NCBI GenBank assembly: GCA_017307785.1
Contig: JAFKGI010000021.1
Coordinates: 62,001-126,000, forward strand
DNA length: 64,000 bases
Direction of reading: 5' to 3'
Source: Vulcanimicrobiota bacterium
GTDB lineage: Bacteria; Vulcanimicrobiota; Xenobia; Xenobiales; JADMJV01
In this document: positions 18,153 through 27,068 of the stretch, piece by piece
Numbering within the stretch: position 1 is the stretch's first letter
How the letters are laid out: every line of letters starts with the position of its first letter
Made by a program: the position numbers and the translations under genes
Notes under the pieces: generated by a model
Seen by the model: only the letters and a program-made list of their open reading frames with translations
The model's database searches: none
Told to the model about the DNA's origin: nothing

Positions 18153-19898
18153 GTGTTGCGCGGCTGGTCGGTTCGCTCCAAGCTGCGACTGGGCTTCGGT
18201 CTTTGCATCGTGCTCTTGCTCTCCATGAGCGCTCTGTTTTATTCGCGCACTCAGGAGTTGAGCGTCAGTGCCGCCTTGCTGGTCAATTCGCATGAGTCCA
18301 TTCTCCATCTGAAAACTTTGGAGCGGGACCTGGAACTGGGCAACCTGGATCCGCAACAGGTGAATCGCCAGCTGGAGCGCTTGCTAGATCTTTCCGAAGG
18401 GGAACCCAAGCAGTCCGAGCGTCTGCAGCGCTTCCGCGATCTCGTGAGACGCAGGCTACGTTCGAGTCCGGCCGAGAAAGATCTCCGTTCTTTGGGCAAC
18501 GAGCTGGAAGCCCAGGTCGAACTGCTGCTCACCGAAGAGCGTTCCCTTTTGCAGGCCCGCCAGGAAATGTTGGCCTATGGTTCTGAGAACAACCGCATCG
18601 GTCTGGCTCTGGGGACGCTAGGATGCGCGCTGTTGATGGGCGCGGTAGCCGGGGTGATCCATCGCGATTTGGCCCGTTCCGTGCAACTGCTGGTGCAGGC
18701 CAGTCATCAGGTGGCTCAGGGAGACTATTCCTCCCGGTTGAGTGTGGAGGGCGGCGATGAGCTTTCAGCCGTGGGAGTCGCCTTCAACACGATGGCGGGT
18801 CAGGTGCAGGCGGAGCGGGAGAAATTGCTGGAAGCTCAGTCGGAACTGCGAGCTTCCAACCTGGGACTGGAGCAGCGCGCCAACGAGTTGCAGCAGCGCA
18901 GTGTGGAGCGCCAACAGTTGCAGCAGGTGATGGAACTGCTGCAGTCGGCCTCGACCCTGGCCGAAGCCGTAAAGTTGTTGGGACCTCGCCTGAGTCGTCT
19001 GCTGCCCAGTGGCAGCGGCGCGCTTTACTTCTGGAACGCCTCCAAAACGATGCTCGAATTGTCGGGCGGCTGGGCTTTAGAGGACAGTGTAGAAGGAGCC
19101 TTTCCCCCAGAAGACTGCTGGGGTTTGCGCCGGGCCAAGGAGCACGTGGCGCCGGTCGAGCAGCCCGAATTGCGTTGCTCTCATTGGGGGCCCCAGGGCG
19201 AGGGCTGGTATTCTTGCTCACCTTTGCTGGCTCACGGAGAGGTGCTGGGGGTGATTTCTCTGGCATACCCTCAGGCGCCTCAGGATTCTCTGGTTTCCTT
19301 GCTGCGCTCGATTACCGAGCAGCTTTCCCTGGCCCTGGCCAACCTGCGCCTGCGGGACAGCCTTCGCCAACAGTCGATTCGCGACGCTTTGACGGGTTTG
19401 TACAACCGGCGCTTTCTGGAGGAATCGCTGCAGCGTGAGTTGGCCCGCGCCCAGCGGCGAGACCAGGCGCTCTCGGTGGTGATGCTGGATGTCGACCATT
19501 TCAAGCGCTTCAATGACACCTACGGCCACGAAGTCGGCGACCAGGTGTTGCAGGCTGTGGCCGAGTACCTGCAGACGGCCGTCCGGGGAGAAGATGTCGT
19601 CTGTCGCTTTGGGGGCGAGGAATTTTGTCTGCTCTGCCCGACCCTCAAGGAGCCGGATTTGTCAATTCGCCTGGAGCAGTTGCGCCAGGGAATGGAGGGA
19701 GTTTCCGTTCTGTTTCAGGGAGAGCGACTGCGCGTGACGGCCAGCTTCGGGGCCGCCGTTTGCCCGGACCACGCGAGCGAGGGCTCTCAGCTTCTATTGC
19801 TGGCGGATCAGGCGTTGTACGAGGCCAAGCACGGAGGGCGGAACACCTTCCGCGTCTCCGCCTCTCCGATTAAGGCCGGCCCGGTTGGGGAAAGGTAG
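18153..19898 (+). CDS. Membrane-bound diguanylate cyclase with HAMP, GAF and GGDEF
   Basis: About 581 residues from a GTG two bases after the GGT stop (TTG at 18156 is an alternative). Order: TM1 (about 12-30), a helical periplasmic part of about 120 residues, TM2 (about 150-170), HAMP (to about 225), coiled coil, GAF-like domain (about 255-400) and GGDEF (about 415-575). The active-site GGEEF is intact. RGED lies five residues upstream and fits the RxxD inhibitory I-site, so it should make c-di-GMP and be product-inhibited. A PilZ receptor is encoded in the flagellar block of this window. Tight spacing suggests co-transcription with ggt and the following oxidoreductase. Confidence 0.92.
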   Translation: MLRGWSVRSKLRLGFGLCIVLLLSMSALFYSRTQELSVSAALLVNSHESILHLKTLERDLELGNLDPQQVNRQLERLLDLSEGEPKQSERLQRFRDLVRRRLRSSPAEKDLRSLGNELEAQVELLLTEERSLLQARQEMLAYGSENNRIGLALGTLGCALLMGAVAGVIHRDLARSVQLLVQASHQVAQGDYSSRLSVEGGDELSAVGVAFNTMAGQVQAEREKLLEAQSELRASNLGLEQRANELQQRSVERQQLQQVMELLQSASTLAEAVKLLGPRLSRLLPSGSGALYFWNASKTMLELSGGWALEDSVEGAFPPEDCWGLRRAKEHVAPVEQPELRCSHWGPQGEGWYSCSPLLAHGEVLGVISLAYPQAPQDSLVSLLRSITEQLSLALANLRLRDSLRQQSIRDALTGLYNRRFLEESLQRELARAQRRDQALSVVMLDVDHFKRFNDTYGHEVGDQVLQAVAEYLQTAVRGEDVVCRFGGEEFCLLCPTLKEPDLSIRLEQLRQGMEGVSVLFQGERLRVTASFGAAVCPDHASEGSQLLLLADQALYEAKHGGRNTFRVSASPIKAGPVGER

Positions 19899-19903
19899 CC
19901 CCT

Positions 19904-21130
19904 GTGAGAACTCCTGTCCTTATTGTTGGCGGCGGATTGGCCGGCCTCACCTGCGCCGTGGAACTAGAGCGGCGTGGCGTGGAATATCGTTTGCTGGAAG
20001 CCGGCTCGCGCCTGGGAGGCCGGGTGGTCACCGATCAGGTGGAGGGCTTCATGCTCGACCGTGGATTCCAGGTTTTGTTGACCGGCTATCCCGAGATTCG
20101 CCGGCTTTGGGCCATGGAGAATCTCCGCCTGCGCCGAGTGCGCTCGGGAGCGGTGATTTATCGCGGCGGTCGCTGGCTGACTTTGCCCGACCCGCTCCGC
20201 CATCCGACCGAGTTGCTGGAAGCGTTGCGCTCTCCGGTTGGAACCTGGATGGACAAGCTACGGGTCGGTTTCCTGGCACTCGGCAGTCTTGGAAACAGGG
20301 CCGAGAGTTGCTTTACCGGCGGGCAACAGACCACTCTGCAGTATCTGCGGAGCTGTGGATTTTCCACAGGGATGATCGAGACTTTCTGGCGGCCTTTTCT
20401 GGCGGGTGTTTTCCTCGACTGGGACTTGAATACCAGCGCCGATCTCTTCCGCTTTCTCTTTCCACTTTTCGCCTGGGGGAGAGTGGCGGTTCCCGCCGGC
20501 GGTATGCAGCAGCTGCCCGCTCAACTGGAGCGTCGACTCAATCCGGGTCGAGTGGTATTCGAGACTCGAGTGGAAAAGGTCGAAGGCACCCGTTGCTGGG
20601 ATCAGAACGGCCAGCTCTGGGAGGCCGACCAACTGGTTCTCGCCGTCGAGGGCTCGGTGGCGGACCAACTACTGGGTCTGGAAAGTGAAGTTCGTTGGGC
20701 AGGGACCTGTACCAGTTACTTCGCCGCACCCCGGTCCATCGGGGGTCGGGGTCGCCTGCATTTGAACGCGGACGGCGCCAACTCGTGCATTCAGCATCTG
20801 ATTTGCATGAGCGACTTTGCGCCCGAATACGCTCCGGCCGGACAGCATCTCATCTCTGTGTCCTCCTTGTTCGGAGCACCGTCGGAGGATGAGTTGCGGG
20901 GACAACTTCAGGAGTGGTTTGGGGCGGGCGTGGACTCGTGGAGGCTTTTGCGCCAGGATCACCTGCCCCAATCCCTGCCGTCGCTGGCGCCAGGGACGGC
21001 TCCGCGCGAACTCAAGGTGAGTGAGGGAGTCTGGCGCTGTGGCGACTATACAGCCTATCCTTCGCTCAACGCGGCCGTGGCCAGCGGGCGTAGAGTAGCC
21101 GAGTCTCTTGGCTATGGCGAGCCAAAGTGA
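19904..21130 (+). CDS. FAD-dependent amine oxidase/phytoene-desaturase-like oxidoreductase
   Basis: About 408 residues with an N-terminal Rossmann FAD site: VLIVGGGLAGLTCAVELERR (GxGxxG variant) followed by an acidic strand end and GGRV. The C-terminal FAD block SEGVWRCGDYTAYPSLNAAVASG is also present. The family covers protoporphyrinogen oxidases, amine oxidases and carotenoid desaturases or isomerases. No carotenoid, heme or polyamine gene lies nearby, so the substrate is unknown. A GTG start five bases after the GGDEF stop suggests the third gene of an operon. Confidence 0.85.
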   Translation: MRTPVLIVGGGLAGLTCAVELERRGVEYRLLEAGSRLGGRVVTDQVEGFMLDRGFQVLLTGYPEIRRLWAMENLRLRRVRSGAVIYRGGRWLTLPDPLRHPTELLEALRSPVGTWMDKLRVGFLALGSLGNRAESCFTGGQQTTLQYLRSCGFSTGMIETFWRPFLAGVFLDWDLNTSADLFRFLFPLFAWGRVAVPAGGMQQLPAQLERRLNPGRVVFETRVEKVEGTRCWDQNGQLWEADQLVLAVEGSVADQLLGLESEVRWAGTCTSYFAAPRSIGGRGRLHLNADGANSCIQHLICMSDFAPEYAPAGQHLISVSSLFGAPSEDELRGQLQEWFGAGVDSWRLLRQDHLPQSLPSLAPGTAPRELKVSEGVWRCGDYTAYPSLNAAVASGRRVAESLGYGEPK

Positions 21131-21179
21131 TATTGTCAATACGTATTCTTGACAGATTTTATGAGGAGGTGATGGTCGT

Positions 21180-21842
21180 ATGAGTCTCAAGGACATTTCG
21201 ACTCGCATCGGACAGCGCTTCGAGGAAATGGATCGGGCTCGCGACCAGAGCTTGATCAATGCTCGCAAGGTTATCAAGAACTGCAGTCTGGCCATCCGCG
21301 CCGTGCACCGAGGCGAGGCGGCCGAGGTCGAGCAGTTTTTGGCGGAAGCCCGCAAGCTATTGAGCACCGCCTGCGACCAACTGCGCGCTTACCCCGACGT
21401 CTACTACAGCGGTTTTCTGCAGGATGCCGAGAAAGAGTATGCGGAAGCTCAGATCACCAACCGGATCGTGACCGGTCAGTCCTTGCCCACGCCGGAGGAA
21501 TTGGGAGTCGACTATGCGCCCTTCCTCAACGGGATGGCCGAGGCGGTTGGTGAGTTGCGCCGTCAGGTGCTCGATTTGCTGCGCCGCGGGGACCTGGAGC
21601 GCGCCGAGAATCTGCTTTCCATGATGGACGACATCTATTACGTACTCATCTCCATGGACTTCCCGGACGCTATCACTCGTGGCCTGAGGCGCAGTACCGA
21701 CATTGCCCGCGGTTGCCTGGAGAAAACGCGAGGAGATCTGACCCATCATTCGGCCGGTCAGAACCTCGAACGGGAACTCTCGAGTATCCGCAACCGTCTC
21801 AGCGTGGAGGCCGACCAGTTGCTTCAGGCCGCACTGCGCTAA
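21180..21842 (+). CDS. Translin-family protein (bacterial)
   Basis: A 220-residue, mostly helical protein that I read as the translin/TRAX family seen in eukaryotes, archaea and some bacteria. Family-like blocks are the N-terminal RDQSLINARKVIKNCSLAIR helix, the VDYAPFLNGMAEAVGELRR segment, and the C-terminal MMDDIYYVLISMDFPDAI, GLRRSTDIARG and EKTRGDLT. Eukaryotic translin binds single-stranded nucleic acid, and TRAX-type subunits carry acidic RNase residues. Acidic residues in the E/MDD region are present here, so an RNase or RNA-binding role is possible but unproven. The ribosome site is very strong (AGGAGGTGAT). The stop overlaps the end of the opposite-strand methyltransferase gene. Confidence 0.75.
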   Translation: MSLKDISTRIGQRFEEMDRARDQSLINARKVIKNCSLAIRAVHRGEAAEVEQFLAEARKLLSTACDQLRAYPDVYYSGFLQDAEKEYAEAQITNRIVTGQSLPTPEELGVDYAPFLNGMAEAVGELRRQVLDLLRRGDLERAENLLSMMDDIYYVLISMDFPDAITRGLRRSTDIARGCLEKTRGDLTHHSAGQNLERELSSIRNRLSVEADQLLQAALR

Positions 21843-22567
21843 CGGCAGTCCACGCCGAGCAGATAGTCATAGCTGTAGCTGACCGGTTTGCTGAGTGTTT
21901 CGGCCGCCGTTTGGCGTAGCCCGTGGCAGCGGCGTCTCAGGACCTGAGCCAGTCCTCGGTCTTCCAGGAGCTGCAGGTTCTGCTCCAGCGAGGCCACCTC
22001 TCGCGCCACCCAGCCTGCGTCATAGAGGTTGTGATAACGCTCCTTCCAGGCGATGCGCGCGCCGCGGGCGACCAGGTGGCGTTCCACCCAGGCCTGGGGT
22101 AATTCGCGGTGAGGTCGGTTGCCCAGCAGCAATTGCACCGCGTCGCGCATCTGGGCCACTTCGAATAAGCAGGTCTGGCCCGGATTGGTGGGAAACGGCA
22201 GCGGCTCCAGTCCGATCAGAAAGAGCCAGCCGGAGCATTTGGAGACCACACGCTCGATCATTTCCTCCTGGAAATGCGGCGCATAGCGATCGCAGGCTCC
22301 TAAAAGATAGTCGCCCAAAACCACTTCAAAGCGACGGTTCTCGAGTAAGGTGGGATCTTGCCATAGGCCCACCAGAACCTGATCTTGAGGGCCAACACCC
22401 GGACGGGCGCGCAACGCCTGGGCCCGAGGCTCCTCGGCCGTGACACCCGTTCGGGAACGGCAGGTCTGTTTGAGCAGCCAGTCCCAAGAGGAGGCTCCGG
22501 TGCCTGCATCCAGGACATCCCCCCAGGGGGGAGGATGGCGGCGCAGGATTTGTTCGAACAAGTCCAC
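21839..22567 (-). CDS. Putative class-I SAM-dependent methyltransferase
   Basis: A 242-residue protein with a motif-I-like glycine loop, GDVLDAGTGASSWDWLL (about 16-32), and a following acidic or strand pattern compatible with a class-I methyltransferase. The rest (DYLLGACDRYAPHFQEEMIERV, GWLFLIGLEPLP) fits motifs around the catalytic pocket. No substrate is evident. It begins five bases after the stop of the downstream-strand LCP gene and is probably the last gene of the LCP-LCP-methyltransferase operon. A link to surface polymers is inference. Confidence 0.65.
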   Translation of the reverse strand: MDLFEQILRRHPPPWGDVLDAGTGASSWDWLLKQTCRSRTGVTAEEPRAQALRARPGVGPQDQVLVGLWQDPTLLENRRFEVVLGDYLLGACDRYAPHFQEEMIERVVSKCSGWLFLIGLEPLPFPTNPGQTCLFEVAQMRDAVQLLLGNRPHRELPQAWVERHLVARGARIAWKERYHNLYDAGWVAREVASLEQNLQLLEDRGLAQVLRRRCHGLRQTAAETLSKPVSYSYDYLLGVDCR

Positions 22568-22571
22568 CCGC

Positions 22572-24215
22572 TTAGCTGATAGGCGTGGCTACCGGGGCTG
22601 GAGCATCAGGAGCGGGCGCAGGGGGAGGGGCCACCACGGGGGCCGGCGGCGGAGCCACGGGAGCGGGTGCCGGGGCTACGGGAGCAGGAGCGGCAGCGGG
22701 TTCAGGTGCTGGGGCGGGGGGCTCGTTGACCGGAGGCGGAACTTCGGCCGGCGCTTCGTGGACGGGTTCACTCTGTGGTTCGGCCTGGGGCACGGGCTCA
22801 GCCTGTGGTTCCACCTGGGGTTCGGGCTCGGGAGCGGCTTCCGGCTGGCTCGGCTCACTGGCGCGATAGGTCGGATAGTTCTCGGGTTGCTCCCAGCGGG
22901 AAGCGCTGACCGGCTCACGGGCGGGCCGGTCTGAGACATAGCCGCGGTCCGTGCCCAGTGTGATGGTCACATCGTAGTCGTTCTTTTCCTTGGTGTTGGC
23001 TGAATCCCGGAACTTGGCGTCGGGGAAAAGGGCCTGCAAGCGGGCATGGACGCGAGGGCTGCGGGCGTGTTCGCTGATTTCGGTGATTTTGTTGGTTTTG
23101 TGGTCGTTGTCCTCGACTTTGACCACATTGAAGCCTTCCAGGTTCATCTCGTCGGCCACCTGTGTGCCCAGTCCGGCATCGCCACTGGCGTTGACGATGC
23201 GGATGCGCATGTCTTTGAGGCCCAGGTCGATGTCGTCTTTGAGCAGACGGCGTACGATTTTGGTGTTTTCCGGTTCGTAGGGAACGATGACCATGGCGCC
23301 GTTCACCACATCGTCATCTCCCTTGATTTGAGCCGAGCGCATCTTGCTCTGGTCGAAGCCTTTGTAGAGCAGGGCCAGGTCAATCATTTGTTCGACCGTG
23401 AGGTCGGTCTCCAGGGTTTCTTTGACGGCCTGCGCCAACTGGCCGAACTTGGTGACGATGCTGGGGTCTTTCATGCGACGGATGACGGCGCGGATGACCT
23501 GCTGCTGGCGGCGCATGCGGCCATAGTCGCCTTCTTCGTCATGGCGGAAACGAGCGTAGCCGACGGCCTGGTCGCCGCTGAGGATCTGCGGTCCTTTCTT
23601 CAAGTGGATGTGCAACTGGCCCCAGTTGTCGTCGTAGTCCATGTCTTTTTCTACGTCCACGGGAAGGCCGCCCAGGGCGTCGATGATTTTCTTGGCTCCC
23701 TGGACCTTGACGATCACATAGTAATGGACCGGAATCCCCAGAAAATGGCTGACCGTTTCGCGGGTTTGCTTAACGCCACCGTAGCTGAAGGCCGAGTTGA
23801 TTTTGTCCGACCCGATCGATTCGGAAATCATGGTGTAGGTGTCGCGCGGGATCGAGACGACGTTGAGGAACTGGGCTTCGTCACCGATGCTGGCCACCAT
23901 CATGGTGTCCGAACGGGCTCCCTTGCTGTAGGGCTGGCCCTTGCTGTCATGGTTGTAGTCGATGCCCAGGATCAGCAGGTTGATACGCTTGCGTTCGCCT
24001 ACGAAGACCGACTTGCCGTAGCTCTTCTGGAAGATTTTGGGAAGGCTGCCGATGCCGGTGATGGCTCCGCCCGTAATCTGGACGTATTTGGTGGCGATGA
24101 GGCCCGTTCCCAGAGCGGCCGTGGCACCGACCATCGCGAAAGAGGAGAAGAGGACCAGGCGCTTGAGACTGGGGATACGGCGAAAACGCTCCCAGCGGGT
24201 CAGTGAATTGGACAT
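22572..24215 (-). CDS. LytR-CpsA-Psr (LCP) wall-polymer ligase with Pro-rich tail
   Basis: A 547-residue membrane-anchored protein. One TM segment lies at about 19-40. The LCP catalytic domain is at about 70-300, with the conserved LILGIDYNHD, RSDTMMVASI, SIPRDTY, INSAFSYGG and VGYARFRHDEEGDYGRMRRQQ blocks. A LytR_C-like domain follows (about 325-400), then a long tail of about 110 residues made almost only of Pro, Ala, Glu and Val. LCP enzymes attach teichoic acid, glycopolymers or capsule from lipid carriers to peptidoglycan. It is the second of two tandem paralogues; the tail sets it apart from the upstream copy and may span or bind the wall. Confidence 0.92.
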   Translation of the reverse strand: MSNSLTRWERFRRIPSLKRLVLFSSFAMVGATAALGTGLIATKYVQITGGAITGIGSLPKIFQKSYGKSVFVGERKRINLLILGIDYNHDSKGQPYSKGARSDTMMVASIGDEAQFLNVVSIPRDTYTMISESIGSDKINSAFSYGGVKQTRETVSHFLGIPVHYYVIVKVQGAKKIIDALGGLPVDVEKDMDYDDNWGQLHIHLKKGPQILSGDQAVGYARFRHDEEGDYGRMRRQQQVIRAVIRRMKDPSIVTKFGQLAQAVKETLETDLTVEQMIDLALLYKGFDQSKMRSAQIKGDDDVVNGAMVIVPYEPENTKIVRRLLKDDIDLGLKDMRIRIVNASGDAGLGTQVADEMNLEGFNVVKVEDNDHKTNKITEISEHARSPRVHARLQALFPDAKFRDSANTKEKNDYDVTITLGTDRGYVSDRPAREPVSASRWEQPENYPTYRASEPSQPEAAPEPEPQVEPQAEPVPQAEPQSEPVHEAPAEVPPPVNEPPAPAPEPAAAPAPVAPAPAPVAPPPAPVVAPPPAPAPDAPAPVATPIS

Positions 24216-24299
24216 GGGGCCTCCTGTAGTGACATCGCCGGTGTTTCGGAAGCTTGAAAAAAATTCCTCACTCGCGATCCGCTTAAAGAGAAATTCTGG

Positions 24300-25829
24300 T
24301 TAGCCTCTGACGGTTCCCCCGTGCTGGTTTTCGGTGCGCAGAGTGCCTTCGGCATCCGGATGCGTCGGAGTGGGCAGAGGGGCGGGAACGTCATCCTGTA
24401 TGATGGTCGAGCGCGTCTCCGGTAGCTTGGGTTTCAAGATGACCTTCGGTTTCGGTAGTTCTGGTTGGGGTTCAGGCCAGTGGGAGGCGGAAGCCGGTTC
24501 GGGTGCGGGCTTTTTGGCCAGGAAGCCGCGGTCGCTGCCCACCGTGATCAAGATGTCGTAATCCGTGCTGGGCGAAGCGCTGTCGCGGAACTGGGCGGTG
24601 GGGAAGAGGGAGCGCAGGCGAGGCTGCACGCGCGGGCAGCGCGCATACAGGGTGACCTGAGTCTTTTTACTGGGCTTGTGCTCGACGTCATCGGCCATCA
24701 CGACGTTGTAGCCCTGGGCGTTCATGTCGTCGGCCAGACGATTGCCCAATCCCGGTTCGCCGCTGTTGTTCAGAATGCGAATGCGCACATCGCGTAGACC
24801 CAGGTCGACCGAATCTTTGAGAAGTCTGCGTACGGTCTGATTGTTCTCTTCGGTGGTGGGGATCAACACCATGGCCTCACCGACCATATCGTCGAGGCCC
24901 TTGATCTGGCCGCCATGCACCTGCTTGATGTCGAAGCCCTGATAGAGGGAAGCCAGCGCCACCATATCGTCGATGCTCAGGTCGGTTTCCAAGGTCTCCT
25001 TGACGGCTTGCGCAATGTTGAGAAAGCGGGTGGCGATCTTGGGGTCCTTGAGCTCTCGCACCAGGCCCCGAATCACCTGCTGCTGGCGGCGCATACGACC
25101 GACGTCGCCTTCCAGGTCGATGCGCGTATTGTCTTTGCGGAAGCGCGCATAGCCGACGGTCTGGTCGCCGTTGAGGTGCTGATGGCCCTTCTTGAGGTGG
25201 ACGTGCAGGCCGCCCCAGTTGTCGTCGTAATCCATGTCCTTTTCGACGTCCAGATCCACGCCGCCGACCGCGTCGACCACCTTTTTGGCGCCATAGACTT
25301 TGACGATGACGTGGTGGTGGATGGGAATCCCCATCAAGTAACTGACGGCTTCTTTGGCTTTTTTGATGCCGCCGTAACTGTAGGCGGCGTTGATGCGGTC
25401 GGAGCCGTCATAGGCGGAGAGAGGTACGTAAAGATCGCGTGGGATGGAGACGACATTGAGCAGGCTGCCGTCGTTGGCCAGGCTGACCACCATCATGGAG
25501 TCGGAACGAGCGCCATCCGTGTAGATGATGCCTTTGGGGTCGTGATTGTAGTCAATGCCCAGCACCAGGATGTTCATGCGCTTGTTGCCTTTAAAACAAG
25601 TCGGCGCCTGCTTCTGGTGATACTCTGTTGCACTCAGTCCAGCTTCCGGGAATGGCTGGGGATTGATCACCACGTCGTCGAACTTCAGGGCGGCGGTACC
25701 GGCCGCCAGGGCCGCGCTGGCGCCGGCCATACAGAACACGGAAAAAACGCTGAGACGAAGCAGGCTGGGGATTCGGCGGAAGCGCTGCCAGCGCGTCAAC
25801 TTCGGTGGGGGCGTTTGTGCGTTTTGCAT
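24300..25829 (-). CDS. LytR-CpsA-Psr (LCP) wall-polymer ligase
   Basis: A 509-residue paralogue of the next gene. The TM segment is at about 24-45. LCP blocks LVLGIDYNHDPKG, RSDSMMVVSLAND, SIPRDLY, INAAYSYGGI and VGYARFRKDNTRIDLEGD cover about 85-330. A LytR_C-like domain lies at about 345-420, and a shorter Pro/Lys tail follows. The two copies align over the whole catalytic part and are 84 bp apart, the result of an old tandem duplication. It heads an LCP-LCP-methyltransferase set and is divergent from rsmA, with a palindrome in the intergenic region. Confidence 0.92.
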   Translation of the reverse strand: MQNAQTPPPKLTRWQRFRRIPSLLRLSVFSVFCMAGASAALAAGTAALKFDDVVINPQPFPEAGLSATEYHQKQAPTCFKGNKRMNILVLGIDYNHDPKGIIYTDGARSDSMMVVSLANDGSLLNVVSIPRDLYVPLSAYDGSDRINAAYSYGGIKKAKEAVSYLMGIPIHHHVIVKVYGAKKVVDAVGGVDLDVEKDMDYDDNWGGLHVHLKKGHQHLNGDQTVGYARFRKDNTRIDLEGDVGRMRRQQQVIRGLVRELKDPKIATRFLNIAQAVKETLETDLSIDDMVALASLYQGFDIKQVHGGQIKGLDDMVGEAMVLIPTTEENNQTVRRLLKDSVDLGLRDVRIRILNNSGEPGLGNRLADDMNAQGYNVVMADDVEHKPSKKTQVTLYARCPRVQPRLRSLFPTAQFRDSASPSTDYDILITVGSDRGFLAKKPAPEPASASHWPEPQPELPKPKVILKPKLPETRSTIIQDDVPAPLPTPTHPDAEGTLRTENQHGGTVRG

Positions 25830-25847
25830 CCTGTTGTGTCCTTATAC

Positions 25848-25861
25848 CCAGGAATTCCTGG
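25848..25861. promoter_or_regulatory. Perfect 14-bp palindrome between LCP operon and rsmA
   Basis: CCAGGAATTCCTGG lies in the 100-bp divergent region, 19 bases upstream of the LCP start. It could be an operator for a dimeric regulator. There is no matched factor and no second copy that I noticed. Confidence 0.3.
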
Positions 25862-25931
25862 AAATCCCCCCGCATGGATACCCCAACCTTTCAGAGGTAA
25901 ACATGCCTGCCGCCCGGAACGGTGCCGCCCT

Positions 25932-26681
25932 ATGGGTGGACGTCCTCTCGGTCAACACTTTTTAAACGACGCGCAGGTCATTGACCAGATCTTATCCGTT
26001 GCCAAACCGCAACCAGGCCAAAAAATCCTGGAAATCGGTCCTGGCCGGGGCGCATTGACCTATCCCTTGCTGATCAGTGGCGCGAAGGTGCTGGCCGTCG
26101 AAGTCGACGAGCAACTGGCCGCCAAGCTGAAGCCTTCGGAGAACCTGACGGTAATTCGCCAGGACATTCTGCAATCGCGACTGGACGAGTTGCTTAGCGA
26201 CGGGCCGTATAAAGTGGTGGCCAATCTGCCTTACTACATCACCACGCCAATCCTCGAAAAGGTTCTGCAAGAAGGTCACGGACTGATCGACGAACTGGTG
26301 TTGATGATGCAGCACGAGGTGGCCGAGCGTATCGTGAAGCCCGCCCATCGCCTGTCTGGTTCGCTGACCCATTTCGTCCGTTTTCATGCCCAGGCCGAGT
26401 ATCTCTTCAAGGTACCACCCTCGGCCTTCTTGCCTCCCCCGGAAGTCGATTCCGCCGTGCTCCGGTTCAAGCTGCACGCCCCTCCGGAAGACTGCCAGCC
26501 CAAGCGCTTCTTCGACATCCTGCGCCGCTCATTCGCCCAGCGCCGCAAGATGCTGCGCAGCTCGCTCAAAGGCCTGGTCAATGACGAGCAGTTTGCCCGA
26601 GCCGGGGTCGAGCCCCAGCGTCGCCCGGAAACTTTGCACTTTGAGGAGTTCCTCGCCCTCGAACGCGCCAGCCGCTCCTGA
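25932..26681 (+). CDS. rsmA: 16S rRNA (adenine1518-N6/adenine1519-N6)-dimethyltransferase
   Basis: About 249 residues. It dimethylates two adjacent adenines in helix 45 of 16S rRNA late in 30S assembly. Signatures: GQHFLND (7-13), the SAM loop EIGPGRG (34-40), the acidic VEVDE, and the catalytic NLPYYI (98-103). The C-terminal domain with FAQRRKMLRSSLK is complete. The ATG at 25932 has no ribosome site. A better one (AGAGG) precedes an out-of-frame ATG at 25903 whose 20-codon frame overlaps the start of rsmA, so translation may be coupled, or the N-terminus may be altered by an indel. Confidence 0.93.
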   Translation: MGGRPLGQHFLNDAQVIDQILSVAKPQPGQKILEIGPGRGALTYPLLISGAKVLAVEVDEQLAAKLKPSENLTVIRQDILQSRLDELLSDGPYKVVANLPYYITTPILEKVLQEGHGLIDELVLMMQHEVAERIVKPAHRLSGSLTHFVRFHAQAEYLFKVPPSAFLPPPEVDSAVLRFKLHAPPEDCQPKRFFDILRRSFAQRRKMLRSSLKGLVNDEQFARAGVEPQRRPETLHFEEFLALERASRS

Positions 26682-26723
26682 ACCCGGAGGGACGAGGGGC
26701 CAGAGGTTAGAACTAGCCGGCTT

Positions 26724-27068
26724 ATGGATGCTTTGATTGCTCAGACTCGCCAATTGGGAACGGCTCTGTCGGCCAATGTGGCTCGCAACGAATTCGACCT
26801 GGCGCCCACTTTCGAGAAGCTCAGCTACACGGCCGGGCCCAAGAAAGGCCGTTTGCTCGACCTGGTGGACGGCAATCTGGTCGTGATCAACTCCAGTCAC
26901 CCGATGGCCTCCAAGCTGGCCGACGGGAAACCGGGGAGAGCCGAGGTGTTGGCCTCGGCCATCATCAGTCTGGTCAATCGGGCCGAAAAGGACCTGACCG
27001 ATTCGCATCAGCACGAACTGCATCGTCAGTTGCTGAAAGGTATGGTTTCCGCGCCAGCAGCACTTTGA
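26724..27068 (+). CDS. Small protein of unknown function
   Basis: A 114-residue hydrophilic protein 42 bp after rsmA on the same strand. Its composition and regular hydrophobic spacing (RAEVLASAIISLVNRAEKDL, likely a helix) look like real coding sequence, but I recognise no family. The last 95 bp overlap the opposite-strand methyltransferase gene. There is no obvious ribosome site. It could be the C-terminal remnant of a longer protein. Confidence 0.5.
   Translation: MDALIAQTRQLGTALSANVARNEFDLAPTFEKLSYTAGPKKGRLLDLVDGNLVVINSSHPMASKLADGKPGRAEVLASAIISLVNRAEKDLTDSHQHELHRQLLKGMVSAPAAL

Noticed and set aside
21172..21183. Three-codon upstream frame (ATG GTC GTA TGA) before the translin gene
   Set aside because: The ribosome site is only two bases from this ATG, too close for initiation; the overlap with the true start is probably chance.
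23046..24206. Plus-strand frame opposite the LCP gene, rich in Asp, Val and Phe
   Set aside because: It mirrors the LCP gene; no domain or start signal.
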